From NCBI RefSeq assembly GCF_004784475.1, contig NZ_SRRT01000006.1, forward strand, positions 554,840 through 618,839: a DNA stretch of 64,000 nt. The letters run 5' to 3'. The DNA comes from Streptomyces bauhiniae (GTDB lineage: Bacteria; Actinomycetota; Actinomycetes; Streptomycetales; Streptomycetaceae). Below the pieces are notes generated by a model. That model was not told the DNA's origin. It did not search any database and worked only from the letters and a program-made list of their open reading frames with translations. The position numbers and the translations under genes are program-made. Below, piece by piece: positions 1 through 10,361 of the stretch (position 1 is the first letter of the stretch; each line of letters opens with the position of its first letter).

Positions 1-2
1 CG

Positions 3-1193
3 GAGCCCGCGAAGTCCGGCAAGGTGCCGCCGAGCGGCATCGCGGGCGTCCTGGGCCCCCTGCTGGCCGACCCCGCCCTCGGCGAGGGCCAGGCCGCCGC
101 CGTCGTGGACGTGGCCACCGGGCGCCGCCTCTACGGCACCCACTCCGACCAGGCGTTCACGCCCGCCTCCACCACCAAGATCGCCACCGCGGTCGCCGCA
201 CTGTCCGCGCTCGGCCCCGACCACCGGCTCACCACCCGCACCGCGCTCGAACCCGACACCGGCGAACTGGTCCTCGTCGGCGGCGGCGACCCCACCCTCA
301 CCGCGCACAAGGCGAGCGGCGGCTGGGCCAGCCTGCGCACCCTGGCCTCCGGCACCGCCGCCGCGCTCAAGAAGCGGGGCGTCGACAAGGTCACGCTGTC
401 CTACGACACGACGCTCTACTCCGGCCCCTCGCGGCACCCCATCGGCGTCAACGACAACCTCGCCGAGGTCACCGCCCTCACCGCCGACGAGGGCCGCACC
501 GACAACTCCAGCAGCGGGCCGGTGACCCGCGTGGCCGACCCGGCCGCCGAGGCCGCGCGCGCCTTCGCGGGGTTCCTGAAGGACGCGGGCGTCAAGGCGA
601 CCCCGCCCGGCCCCTCCAAGGCCACCTCCCGCGCGACGACCCTCGCCTCCGTCTCCTCGCCCCCGCTGTCCGACGTGGTCGAGCGGATGCTGACCAACAG
701 CGACAACGACATCGCCGAGGCGCTGGCCCGGCAGACCGCCCTCGCCTCCGGGCAGCCCGGCAGCTTCGCGGGCGGCGCCAAGGCCGTCGCCGCCCGGCTG
801 ACCAAGCTCGGGCTGCCGATGCGCGGTGCCTCCTTCCACGACGGCAGCGGGCTCGACCGGGACGACCGGCTCACCGCCGACCTCCTGACCTCCCTGCTCG
901 CCACCGCAGCCGACCCCGCCCGGCCCGGCCTGCGGTCCGTCCTCACCGGCCTGCCCGTCGGCGGGTTCACCGGCACCCTGGCCGAGCGCTACGCCGACGG
1001 CGGCGCGGCCGGCCTCATCCGCGCCAAGACCGGCACCCTGACCGGCGTCAACTCCCTCGCCGGCACGGTCGTCACCAAGGACGGCCACCTCCTCACCTTC
1101 GCCTTCCTCACCTCAGGCACCACCGACCCCCAGTCCGCCCAGTCCGCCCTCGACCACACGGCAACCACCCTGGCCAACTGCGGCTGCGGGTAG
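3..1193 (+). CDS. dacB: D-alanyl-D-alanine carboxypeptidase (PBP4 type), 5' end outside window
   Basis: Penicillin-binding protein 4 family (peptidase S13), which trims or cleaves peptidoglycan cross-links outside the membrane. The frame is already open at base 3, so the signal peptide and true start lie to the left. All three active-site motifs are visible in order: S-T-T-K (nucleophile serine, near base 168), S-D-N (near base 699) and K-T-G (near base 1025), followed by G-T-L-T-G-V-N. A long stretch between the first two motifs fits the extra domain typical of PBP4 over small DD-peptidases. It stops with TAG at 1191-1193, before a GC-rich spacer. Family assignment is firm; whether it acts as carboxypeptidase or endopeptidase cannot be read from sequence. 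Confidence 0.9.
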   Translation, partial: EPAKSGKVPPSGIAGVLGPLLADPALGEGQAAAVVDVATGRRLYGTHSDQAFTPASTTKIATAVAALSALGPDHRLTTRTALEPDTGELVLVGGGDPTLTAHKASGGWASLRTLASGTAAALKKRGVDKVTLSYDTTLYSGPSRHPIGVNDNLAEVTALTADEGRTDNSSSGPVTRVADPAAEAARAFAGFLKDAGVKATPPGPSKATSRATTLASVSSPPLSDVVERMLTNSDNDIAEALARQTALASGQPGSFAGGAKAVAARLTKLGLPMRGASFHDGSGLDRDDRLTADLLTSLLATAADPARPGLRSVLTGLPVGGFTGTLAERYADGGAAGLIRAKTGTLTGVNSLAGTVVTKDGHLLTFAFLTSGTTDPQSAQSALDHTATTLANCGCG

Positions 1194-1195
1194 CC

Positions 1196-1983
1196 TCCGG
1201 CGGTTCGACGGGCCCGCGCCGGGCGCCCCTGGCGGGGTGGGTTTCGGCGCCGGAAGCGCCAAGAGGGCCGACCGCCGGGTTCAGCGGGCAGGCCACACGG
1301 GGCCCGCCCGGCGGAGCCCCGGCGTCCAAGGCGCTCGGGCCATTGACCCCGCCGCTGTCCGCCCGCCCCGCGGGGCCTGCCGGACCGGGGCGCGGTGCGG
1401 ACTCGTCCCGCAGACCCGCGCGGGCGCTCGGCACCGTCGACGTCCGCCGTCCCGCCGGGCCTGCCGGCCCCGGCTGCCCTGCCGGGCCGAGGCGGTGGGC
1501 CACGCCGTGCGGGCTTGTCCCGTGGGGGCGTGGGGGCGCTTGGCGCCTTCGGCGTCCGCCGTCCTGCCGGTCCCGGCCGCCCCGGCGGGCCGAGGCGGTG
1601 GGTCACGCCGTGCGGGCTTGTCCGGTGGGTGGGCGGGGGCTTGGCGTCGTCGGCGTCCGCCGTCTCGCTGGGCCTGCCGGTCCCGGCTACCTGCGGGACG
1701 TAGGTGGTGGGCCACGTGCTGTGGTGCGGCTCGTCCCGTGGATGTCGGCGCCGTCTCCGCCGGACCCCGCCGGTGTCCGGCCGTCCCGCTGAGCCGGCGC
1801 CCCCCGGGCCCTGCCGCCCCCCCGGCCCTGCCGGCCCCCGGGCCCTGCCGGGCCGGTGGCAGGCCGCGTGGTGGGGTGCGGGATCGGCCCATGGGCTTCG
1901 GCGCCCGTCTCCGCCGAGGCCCCGCCGTCACCGGGGGCCCGGCCCGGCCCGTTCGCGGACTGCCCGGAGGGCTGGGGCTCACG
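1196..1983. repeat. GC-rich repeat-like spacer without a convincing gene
   Basis: About 790 bases of extreme GC between dacB and the next gene. Degenerate direct repeats are visible: the decamer CGTCCGCCGT recurs at 1441, 1553 and 1654, and CACGCCGTGCGGGCTTGTCC at 1501 recurs at 1604, giving imperfect units of roughly 101-112 bp. Open frames exist on both strands at once and encode Pro/Gly/Arg/Ala low-complexity strings, the usual result of missing AT-rich stop codons. I see no Shine-Dalgarno-linked start or family motif, so no gene is called. Confidence 0.6.
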
Positions 1984-1989
1984 TACCGT
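1984..1989 (+). promoter_or_regulatory. -10 box (TACCGT) of a leaderless transcript
   Basis: TACCGT ends six bases before the ATG at 1996 and no Shine-Dalgarno sequence lies between, so transcription should begin at or next to the start codon. No clear -35 hexamer. Confidence 0.5.
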
Positions 1990-1995
1990 TGACGC

Positions 1996-3135
1996 ATGAC
2001 GAGCTTCGGTGGCACCGCTTCTCAGGGGATGGTCGACTGGAACCTCGCGGTGGCGACCGCGACGCGGCTCGTGCGGCCGGGGCCGGAGATCAGCCGGGAC
2101 GAGGCCAGGGCGGTGGTGGCGGAGCTGCGCCGGCACGCCAAGGTCTCCGAGGAACACGTACGGGCGTTCACCCGCATGGGGACCGGGGACGTCCACGACA
2201 CCCCCGTACTGGTCGTCGACCGGCCCGGCTGGGTGCGGGCCAACGTCGCCGGGTTCCGGGAGCTGCTGCGGCCGCTGCTCGACAAGATGCAGGAGCGGCG
2301 CGGCCCCGGCGCGGGCAACGCCGTCCTCGGTGCCGTCGGCGGCAAGGTGACCGGCGTGGAACTCGGCATGCTGCTGTCGTTCCTGTCCTCCCGCGTCCTC
2401 GGCCAGTACGAGACCTTCGCCCCCGCCGCCCCCGACCTGCCGGCCGGCACCGCGCCCGGCGGAGGCGGCCGGCTGCTGCTCGTCGCGCCGAACATCGTCC
2501 ACGTGGAGCGCGAACTCGACGTGGACCCCCACGACTTCCGGCTCTGGGTGTGCCTGCACGAGGAGACGCACCGTACCCAGTTCACCGCCGTGCCCTGGCT
2601 CCGCGACCACCTGGAGGGCGAGATCCAGGCGTTCCTCGCGGAGACCGACGTCGACCCGATGACGTTCCTCGAACGCATCCGGGACGCCGCCCAGTCGCTC
2701 GCCGGGGGCCGCCCCGAGGGCGAGCAGGAGGACGGCGGACGCTCGCTGGTGGAGCTGGTGCAGTCCCCGGCCCAGCGGGAGATCCTCGGCCGCCTGACCG
2801 CCGTCATGTCCCTGCTGGAGGGGCACGCCGACTTCGTCATGGACGGCGTCGGCCCCGAGGTCGTGCCGAGCGTCGCCGAGATCCGCGAGAAGTTCCAGCA
2901 GCGCCGGGCCAAGGGCGCCTCCCGCCTCGACCTCGCGCTGCGCAAGCTCCTCGGGCTCGACGCCAAGCTGCGCCAGTACCGGGACGGCGAGCGCTTCGTC
3001 CGCGCGGTCGTCGACGAGGTCGGCATGGACGGCTTCAACCGGGTGTGGACCTCGCCCAACACGCTGCCCACCAAGGCCGAGATCTCCGACCCGGCCGGCT
3101 GGGTCGCGCGCGTGCACCGCACGACGGAACCCTGA
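1996..3135 (+). CDS. zinc-dependent metalloprotease, DUF2342 / F420-biosynthesis-associated family
   Basis: A 379-residue cytosolic protein of an actinobacterial family annotated as DUF2342 or coenzyme F420 biosynthesis-associated. The zincin signature H-E-E-T-H is at residues 188-192, followed by a helix-rich C-terminal half with more acidic and His residues (for example E-G-H-A-D-F). There is no signal peptide or membrane segment. Despite the family label, no F420 synthesis gene is nearby; its neighbours are dacB and tilS. The ATG at 1996 is supported by a -10 box six bases upstream, implying leaderless expression. The substrate is unknown. The family call is good, the protease activity inferred from the HExxH motif. 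Confidence 0.8.
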   Translation: MTSFGGTASQGMVDWNLAVATATRLVRPGPEISRDEARAVVAELRRHAKVSEEHVRAFTRMGTGDVHDTPVLVVDRPGWVRANVAGFRELLRPLLDKMQERRGPGAGNAVLGAVGGKVTGVELGMLLSFLSSRVLGQYETFAPAAPDLPAGTAPGGGGRLLLVAPNIVHVERELDVDPHDFRLWVCLHEETHRTQFTAVPWLRDHLEGEIQAFLAETDVDPMTFLERIRDAAQSLAGGRPEGEQEDGGRSLVELVQSPAQREILGRLTAVMSLLEGHADFVMDGVGPEVVPSVAEIREKFQQRRAKGASRLDLALRKLLGLDAKLRQYRDGERFVRAVVDEVGMDGFNRVWTSPNTLPTKAEISDPAGWVARVHRTTEP

Positions 3136-3315
3136 GGCGAGTCCGGAGGGCGGGCAGACGGCAGGGAAACGCCCCTCCAATCACCCGTCCGAGGGACCGT
3201 CAGCCATGCGTAGGCGTGCAATGCTCGGGGAAGGGCCCGCTTCTGTCACCATCGACGCACTCTGAGTGACCGGACTTCGGGCTCGTCCCCCGAAACTTCA
3301 TGAAGGGAACCGGAC

Positions 3316-4419
3316 ATGGGTCCCCATCCCGCGGTCGCGGCGATACGCCTGGCGGTCCGCCGCGTCCTCCACGACATCGCCACCGGCCAGGCCGCCGAGC
3401 ACGGCAGCACCGCCCACGGCAGCGGCGGCCACGGCGCCGTCGCCGTCGCCCACCGAACCGGCGGCCCGAGCACCGCGCAGCGCCACCGGGGCCCCGCCCC
3501 CGCCACCGCGCCGCTCGTGCTCGTCGCCTGCTCCGGCGGCGCCGACTCCATGGCGCTCGCCTCCGCCCTCGCCTTCGAGGCCCCCCGCCTCGGCCTGCGC
3601 GCCGGCGGTGTCACCGTCGACCACGGCCTCCAGCCCGGCTCCGCCCTGCGCGCCGACGAGGTCGCCCTCAGACTGCGCGAACTCGGCCTCGCCCCGGTGG
3701 AGTCCGTCGCCGTCACCGTGGGCCGCGACGGCGGCCCCGAGGCGGCCGCGCGGGACGCCCGGTACGCCGCCCTGGACGCCGCGGCCGAACGCCACGGCGC
3801 CGCCGCCGTCCTGCTCGGCCACACCCGCGACGACCAGGCCGAGACCGTCCTGCTCGGCCTCGCCCGCGGCTCCGGCATCCGCTCGCTGTCCGGCATGGCC
3901 GCGGTCTCGGGGGCCGACGGCCGTTACCGGCGCCCGTTCCTCCAGCTCGACCGGCAGACCGCCCGCAAGGCGTGCCTGGTCCAGTCGCTGTCCGTCTGGG
4001 ACGACCCGCACAACACCGACCCGGCCTACACCCGCTCCCGGCTGCGCCACGAGGGCCTGCCCGCGCTGGAGAAGGCGCTCGGCAAGGGCGTCGTGGAGGC
4101 GCTCGCCCGCACCGCCCAGCTCTCCCGCGACGACGCCGACGCCCTGGACGCCTGGGCCGGCCAGGCCGAGTCCTCCGTACGGGACGCCGAGGGGGTGCTG
4201 GAGTGCGCCAAGCTCTACGCGCTGCCGCCCGCCGTGCGCCGCCGGGTGCTGCGCCGGGCCGCCATCGAGGCGGGCGCTCCGGCCGGTTCGCTCTTCGCCC
4301 GGCACATCGAGGAGATGGACCGCCTGATCACCGGCTGGCGCGGCCAGGGAGCCATCAATCTGCCGGGCAAGGTCGTCGCCCAGCGGCAGGGTGGCAGACT
4401 GGTGATTCGGCAAGGCTGA
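3316..4419 (+). CDS. tilS: tRNA(Ile)-lysidine synthetase
   Basis: Modifies the wobble C34 of the minor isoleucine tRNA to lysidine using ATP and lysine, switching it from AUG to AUA reading. The PP-loop ATP-pyrophosphatase motif S-G-G-A-D-S is at residues 73-78, with the conserved G-H-T-R-D-D-Q-A-E-T further on. The roughly 60 residues before the motif form an unusual low-complexity His/Ala/Gly-rich extension. Length (367 aa) and the short C-terminus match the actinobacterial short form. A GAAGGGAA Shine-Dalgarno precedes the ATG. It sits just upstream of hpt, the widespread tilS-hpt-ftsH order. Confidence 0.95.
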   Translation: MGPHPAVAAIRLAVRRVLHDIATGQAAEHGSTAHGSGGHGAVAVAHRTGGPSTAQRHRGPAPATAPLVLVACSGGADSMALASALAFEAPRLGLRAGGVTVDHGLQPGSALRADEVALRLRELGLAPVESVAVTVGRDGGPEAAARDARYAALDAAAERHGAAAVLLGHTRDDQAETVLLGLARGSGIRSLSGMAAVSGADGRYRRPFLQLDRQTARKACLVQSLSVWDDPHNTDPAYTRSRLRHEGLPALEKALGKGVVEALARTAQLSRDDADALDAWAGQAESSVRDAEGVLECAKLYALPPAVRRRVLRRAAIEAGAPAGSLFARHIEEMDRLITGWRGQGAINLPGKVVAQRQGGRLVIRQG

Positions 4420-4504
4420 AATCCGACCCCCGGAGCCCGACTCCGACGGGCCGGGCCTGCCGGTGGCCGCCGGCGCGGCCGTACATGCGGGACGACCGAA
4501 AGTG

Positions 4505-5065
4505 ATGCGGGTGGACGCGAAAGACATGGGTGCCGACCTCCAGCGGGTGCTCATCACCAAGGAAGAGATCGACGCGAAGCTGGCCGAGCTGGCCGCGAAG
4601 ATCGACGCGGAGTACGCGGGCAAGGACCTGCTGATCGTCGGTGTCCTCAAGGGCGCCGTCATGGTCATGGCGGACCTGGCGCGTGCGCTGTCCACCCCCG
4701 TCACCATGGACTGGATGGCCGTGTCCTCCTACGGCGCGGGCACCCAGTCCTCCGGTGTCGTCCGCATCCTCAAGGACCTCGACACCGACATCAAGGGCCG
4801 GCACGTCCTGATCGTCGAGGACATCATCGACTCCGGGCTGACCCTGTCCTGGCTGATCAACAACCTCGGCTCGCGCGAGCCCGCCTCCCTGAAGGTGTGC
4901 ACGCTGCTCCGCAAGCCGGACGCCGCCAAGGTCTCCATCGACGTGGAGTGGGCCGGCTTCGACATCCCGAACGAGTTCGTGGTCGGCTACGGCCTGGACT
5001 ACGCCGAGAAGTACCGGAACCTCCCGTTCGTCGGTACGCTCGCGCCCCACGTCTACGGCGGCTGA
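4505..5065 (+). CDS. hpt: hypoxanthine phosphoribosyltransferase
   Basis: Purine salvage enzyme that joins hypoxanthine or guanine to PRPP, giving IMP or GMP. The PRPP-binding loop V-L-I-V-E-D-I-I-D-S-G-L-T is at residues 101-113, and the N-terminal L-K-G-A loop is present. I chose ATG 4505 (186 aa) because homologues begin at this M-R-V-D-A-K-D; a GTG at 4502 and another at 4463 are in frame, but the longer one adds an Ala/Gly extension lacking family similarity. The gene lies about 85 bases after tilS and 194 bases before ftsH, so shared transcription from tilS is plausible. Confidence 0.92.
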   Translation: MRVDAKDMGADLQRVLITKEEIDAKLAELAAKIDAEYAGKDLLIVGVLKGAVMVMADLARALSTPVTMDWMAVSSYGAGTQSSGVVRILKDLDTDIKGRHVLIVEDIIDSGLTLSWLINNLGSREPASLKVCTLLRKPDAAKVSIDVEWAGFDIPNEFVVGYGLDYAEKYRNLPFVGTLAPHVYGG

Positions 5066-5190
5066 CCCCAGCGGCGCACACCGCCGGGGAAGATCGGGAA
5101 CCCCGGCGGGCTCCGTGACGTTGGAGCATTGGAAGACGGGCCGTGGTCCGTCCGGGCCGCCGAGTGCGGCTGCGGACGACGAGGCTGGGG

Positions 5191-5196
5191 TACCGT
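5191..5196 (+). promoter_or_regulatory. possible -10 box (TACCGT) upstream of ftsH
   Basis: TACCGT in the hpt-ftsH spacer, followed by a leader of about 55 bases with an AGGAGG at 5229-5234. No convincing -35; a tentative call. Confidence 0.3.
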
Positions 5197-5259
5197 CAGA
5201 AGAACTGTCTTATCAAACTCACTATGGCAGGAGGGACGGGGCGTCACCGCTCCGTGTGG

Positions 5260-7299
<2,040 letters not shown>

Positions 7300-7328
7300 C
7301 GCTCCCTTCGGCCACTGGCCGGAATGTA

Positions 7329-7366
7329 TGCCGCGCCCCCCGGGTTCTAGCCTGGGGGGCGCGGCA
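7329..7366 (+). terminator. hairpin terminator after ftsH
   Basis: A 13-bp perfect stem (7329-7341 pairing with 7354-7366) around a 12-base loop, GC-rich, followed by ATTTC. It lies 30 bases beyond the ftsH stop and before the folE Shine-Dalgarno, so it should separate the two transcripts. Confidence 0.75.
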
Positions 7367-7410
7367 TTTCACCATGCCCGCGCGCTGGACGCACAGGAAC
7401 GAGGCACCAC

Positions 7411-8016
7411 ATGACCGACCCCGTGACGCTGGCCGGAGACGGCACCATCGGCGAGTTCGACGAGAAACGCGCCGAGAACGCCGTCCGCGAGCTCCTGATA
7501 GCCGTCGGCGAGGACCCCGACCGCGAGGGCCTCCTGGAGACCCCGGCACGGGTGGCACGGGCGTACCGGGAGATCTTCTCCGGGCTCCGGCAGCGCGCGG
7601 AGGACGTGCTCACCACGACGTTCGACCTCGGGCACGACGAGATGGTCCTGGTGAAGGACATCGAGGTCTACAGCACCTGTGAGCACCATCTGGTCCCCTT
7701 CCGGGGCGTGGCGCACGTGGGCTACATCCCCTCGGTCACGGGGAAGATCACCGGCCTGTCGAAGCTCGCCCGGCTGGTGGACGTGTACGCGCGCCGCCCG
7801 CAGGTGCAGGAGCGGCTCACCACGCAGATCGCGGACTCGCTGATGGAGATACTCGAGCCGCGCGGCGTGATCGTGGTGATCGAGTGCGAGCACATGTGCA
7901 TGTCCATGCGCGGCATCCGCAAGCCGGGCGCGAAGACCATCACCTCGGCGGTGCGCGGCCAGCTACGGGACGCGACGACCCGCAACGAGGCGATGAGCCT
8001 CATCATGGCGCGCTGA
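7411..8016 (+). CDS. folE: GTP cyclohydrolase I
   Basis: First step of folate synthesis: GTP to 7,8-dihydroneopterin triphosphate. The 201-residue length is typical. Zinc ligands are recognisable: C90 and H93 in C-E-H-H, and C163 in the later H-M-C-M-S-M-R-G. The G-K-I-T-G-L-S-K-L-A-R segment is intact. The ATG follows an ACGAGG Shine-Dalgarno. The gene faces the reverse-strand folP-folB-folK operon, so the whole early folate pathway sits within 4 kb but in two transcription units. Because a full zinc-dependent FolE is present, no alternative cyclohydrolase is needed here. Confidence 0.97.
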   Translation: MTDPVTLAGDGTIGEFDEKRAENAVRELLIAVGEDPDREGLLETPARVARAYREIFSGLRQRAEDVLTTTFDLGHDEMVLVKDIEVYSTCEHHLVPFRGVAHVGYIPSVTGKITGLSKLARLVDVYARRPQVQERLTTQIADSLMEILEPRGVIVVIECEHMCMSMRGIRKPGAKTITSAVRGQLRDATTRNEAMSLIMAR

Positions 8017-8061
8017 CCGCGCCTCCCCCCACCCCGCTCGATCCGGCGGACCGGCGGCCCC

Positions 8062-8550
8062 TCAGGCGGCCGGTTCCGTGCCGGTGGGCGGGGTGTCGTC
8101 GTCCTCGGGGAGGCGGCAGATGCGTTCGAGGAGGATGGCGGCCGCTATGACGGCGAAGCCGGCCAGGACGGAGAAGCCGGCGTAGATGGCCTGGTCGCGG
8201 CGGGCCGGGATGTCGAGCAGCTCCAGCAGGAGGACGCCGGTGCCGCCGTAGACCCCGCTGACCAGGGCGGCGACCAGGGCGCTGGCGTGGCCGAAGACGA
8301 CCGCGCGGGCGGCCATCATCGGGTCGACGCCCTTGGCGTCGGGGCGGCGCTCGCGCTGGGCCTTGAGGCGGGCGCGCAGGGAGAGCGCCGTGGCGAACAG
8401 GACCACGGCGATCAGCGCGAGCACGATGGGCGCGGCCACCGGTACGCCGGGCAGGGTGCCGAGCGAGTTCCAGAGGCGCGCGCCGGCCCAGGACAGGACT
8501 CCGGCGACGACGAACACGCCTGCCAGCACCCTGATGCGAAGCTGTTTCAC
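8062..8550 (-). CDS. DUF3180 integral membrane protein
   Basis: A 162-residue protein with about four hydrophobic helices (near residues 7-27, 38-58, 87-112 and 122-142) and an acidic, Pro/Thr-rich tail. This matches the actinobacterial DUF3180 family, which is regularly found after folK; its function is unknown. The start is GTG 8550 with a GAAGGGA Shine-Dalgarno five bases upstream. It lies 60 bases after folK and is probably the last gene of the folate operon. Whether it has anything to do with pterin handling or is only co-transcribed cannot be told from sequence. Confidence 0.8.
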   Translation of the reverse strand: MKQLRIRVLAGVFVVAGVLSWAGARLWNSLGTLPGVPVAAPIVLALIAVVLFATALSLRARLKAQRERRPDAKGVDPMMAARAVVFGHASALVAALVSGVYGGTGVLLLELLDIPARRDQAIYAGFSVLAGFAVIAAAILLERICRLPEDDDTPPTGTEPAA

Positions 8551-8610
8551 GGTGTCCCTTCAGGTCCCCCCGGACCGTGCCGGGCCCGTGGTCGTTGTCG
8601 ACCTTAACGA

Positions 8611-9222
8611 CTACTCGGGCAGTCGGAGTTCCAGATCCGCGCGGGGCGCGACTCCCTCGCGGGTGACACCGGACAGCAGACCGGCGACCGCGCCCTGGCC
8701 GGGCAGCTCGGCGGCGGGGTCCACGTCGTGCCAGGGGGCGAGGACGAAGGCCCGCTGGTGGGCCCGCGGGTGGGGGAGGGTGAGCCGGGGGTCGGCGGAG
8801 GTGACGTCGGCGTAGGACACGATGTCGACGTCCAGGGTGCGCGGGCCCCACTGCTCGTCGCGGACCCGGTGGAACGCCTCCTCGACCGCCTGCGCCCGCT
8901 CCAGCAGCGAGGACGGCGGCAGGGTGGTCTTCAGGACCACGACCGCGTTCAGGTACGAGGGCTGGCTGCCGGGCTCGACGCCCCACGGCTCGGTCTCGTA
9001 CACCGGGGAGACGGCCTTGACGCGGACGCCGGGGGTGTCCTCCAGCGCGTCCACGGCGCCCTGGAGGGTCTCCAGGCGGTTGCCGAGGTTGGAGCCGAGG
9101 GAGAGGACGGCCCGCTGGGGGTTGTGCAGGGTGGAGTCGGCGTCGTCGACCTGCTGGACGACGGACGCGGGCACCGGCTGGACGGTCGGGTCGCTGTGAC
9201 CCTTGCTGAAGGGGCGGGTCAT
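8611..9222 (-). CDS. folK: 2-amino-4-hydroxy-6-hydroxymethyldihydropteridine pyrophosphokinase
   Basis: Transfers pyrophosphate from ATP to hydroxymethyl-dihydropterin, giving the substrate of FolP. The family landmarks L-S-L-G-S-N-L-G-N-R near residue 40 and W-G-P-R-T-L-D-V-D-I-V are present, as is the H-P-R-A-H-Q-R-A-F-V-L stretch. The protein is 203 residues with an N-terminal extension of about 37 residues rich in polar residues before the core. Its ATG overlaps the folB stop as ATGA (9219-9222), so translation is coupled to folB. Confidence 0.95.
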   Translation of the reverse strand: MTRPFSKGHSDPTVQPVPASVVQQVDDADSTLHNPQRAVLSLGSNLGNRLETLQGAVDALEDTPGVRVKAVSPVYETEPWGVEPGSQPSYLNAVVVLKTTLPPSSLLERAQAVEEAFHRVRDEQWGPRTLDVDIVSYADVTSADPRLTLPHPRAHQRAFVLAPWHDVDPAAELPGQGAVAGLLSGVTREGVAPRADLELRLPE

Positions 9223-9578
9223 GCTCGGCTCCGGAGGATGGTGACGGTCACGTCGTCGAAGGGGACGGTGATCGGGGCGTCCGGCTTGTGGACGCAGACC
9301 TCGATCTCCTGGACGCCTTCGTGCTTCAGACAGGTCTGCGCGATCCGCTCGGCGAGGGTCTCGATCAGGTTGACCGGCTCGCCCTCGACCACGGCCACGG
9401 CCTCCTCGGCCACGATGCCGTAGTGCACGGTCTTGGTGAGGTCGTCGTCGGCCGCGGCCGGGCGGGTGTCCAGACCCAGGACGAGGTCCACGATGAAGGT
9501 CTGGCCCTCCTCGCGTTCCTTGGGGAACACCCCGTGGTGCCCACGGGCCTTCAGGCCCCGCAGCGCGACACGATCCAC
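9219..9578 (-). CDS. folB: 7,8-dihydroneopterin aldolase
   Basis: Splits dihydroneopterin to hydroxymethyl-dihydropterin and glycolaldehyde. The 119-residue length, the D-R-V-A-L-R-G-L start, the H-H-G-V-F-P-K-E-R active-site segment and the conserved L-I-E-T-L-A-E-R-I-A helix identify it. I chose GTG 9578 because GCAGGAG lies eight bases upstream and homologues start with this V/M-D-R; the longer open frame to 9683 adds only unrelated Pro/Arg-rich sequence. It is coupled to folK by a 4-base overlap. About 230 bases separate it from the NTF2-like gene upstream, so it may have its own promoter. Confidence 0.95.
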   Translation of the reverse strand: MDRVALRGLKARGHHGVFPKEREEGQTFIVDLVLGLDTRPAAADDDLTKTVHYGIVAEEAVAVVEGEPVNLIETLAERIAQTCLKHEGVQEIEVCVHKPDAPITVPFDDVTVTILRSRA

Positions 9579-9812
9579 GCGAATCACTCCTGCAATCGTC
9601 GGGAACGGCCGGTCGCTGCCGCGCTCGGGCGGCACACCGGCCCTGGACGAATCTACCTGCGCGCACGGACAGGGCCGGGCCACGGGGGTGTGGCCCGGCG
9701 CCGGTACCGGAAGGGTTCACCGGGCGTTTGCCCAGGTGCCTGCCCAGGGGGAACCGGTCGTGCCGTCGGTGGTAGCCGCACTTACCCCGGCGAACGTGAT
9801 TCCAACCACGCC

Positions 9813-10361
9813 TCAGGCCAGCGTGCCGTCGTCCGGCCCCACGCCCTCGTCGCCGCCGGCCCCGCCCTCATCCTCGTCCTCGTCCTCCTCGGACGTGGCG
9901 AGGACCGGGGAGGCGTGGTGGGACCACAGCTTCCAGCCCTCGGGGGTGCGCCGGAACACATTGGTGGCGACGACGAGCTGCCCGACCAGCGGCCCCAGCT
10001 CCTCGCCCTCCTCGGGCGCGGGCCCGCCGCTGAGGATGTTCTCGGTGCAGCTCACGATCGCGGTGTTCCCGGTGACCGAGACATGCACATCGGTGAGGAA
10101 GAACTGGATGTAGTCGGTGTTCGCCATGATCAGCGCGTACGACCTGAGCACCTCGCCGCGCCCGGTGAGCACCGGCCAGCCGGGGTGGACGCAGGAGACG
10201 ACCCCGGTGTCGGCGGGGTCGTGGTACTCCTCGTCGACGCCCAGGTCGGTGGGGGCCAGCCAGAGCCCGGCCACCTCCTCGAAGTCACCGCGCTCCATCG
10301 CCTCGTAGAAGGAGGTGTTGGCGGCGGACACCTCTTCGACATCGACGTCCGCGGCGCTCAC
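9813..10361 (-). CDS. NTF2-like / SnoaL-fold protein inside the folate operon
   Basis: A 182-residue protein whose first 140 residues resemble the NTF2/SnoaL-like fold: an N-terminal helix (N-T-S-F-Y-E-A-M-E-R-G-D), then W and H-P-G-W in the strand region and a final W-K-L-W-S-H-H. The C-terminus is a long acidic Glu/Asp/Gly tail. No catalytic residues can be assigned. The GTG start at 10361 overlaps the folP stop as GTGA, so it is translated with folP. Members of this fold are small enzymes or binding proteins; a folate-pathway role is suggested only by position. Confidence 0.75.
   Translation of the reverse strand: MSAADVDVEEVSAANTSFYEAMERGDFEEVAGLWLAPTDLGVDEEYHDPADTGVVSCVHPGWPVLTGRGEVLRSYALIMANTDYIQFFLTDVHVSVTGNTAIVSCTENILSGGPAPEEGEELGPLVGQLVVATNVFRRTPEGWKLWSHHASPVLATSEEDEDEDEGGAGGDEGVGPDDGTLA

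Noticed and set aside
1237..2015. Long open frames on both strands in the dacB spacer (up to about 250 codons)
   Set aside because: They overlap each other on both strands, encode Arg/Pro/Gly/Ala strings and have no ribosome site or family motif; explained by GC content and repeats.
9579..9683. N-terminal extension of folB to 9683
   Set aside because: The family core starts at GTG 9578, which has its own GCAGGAG; the extension has no similarity.
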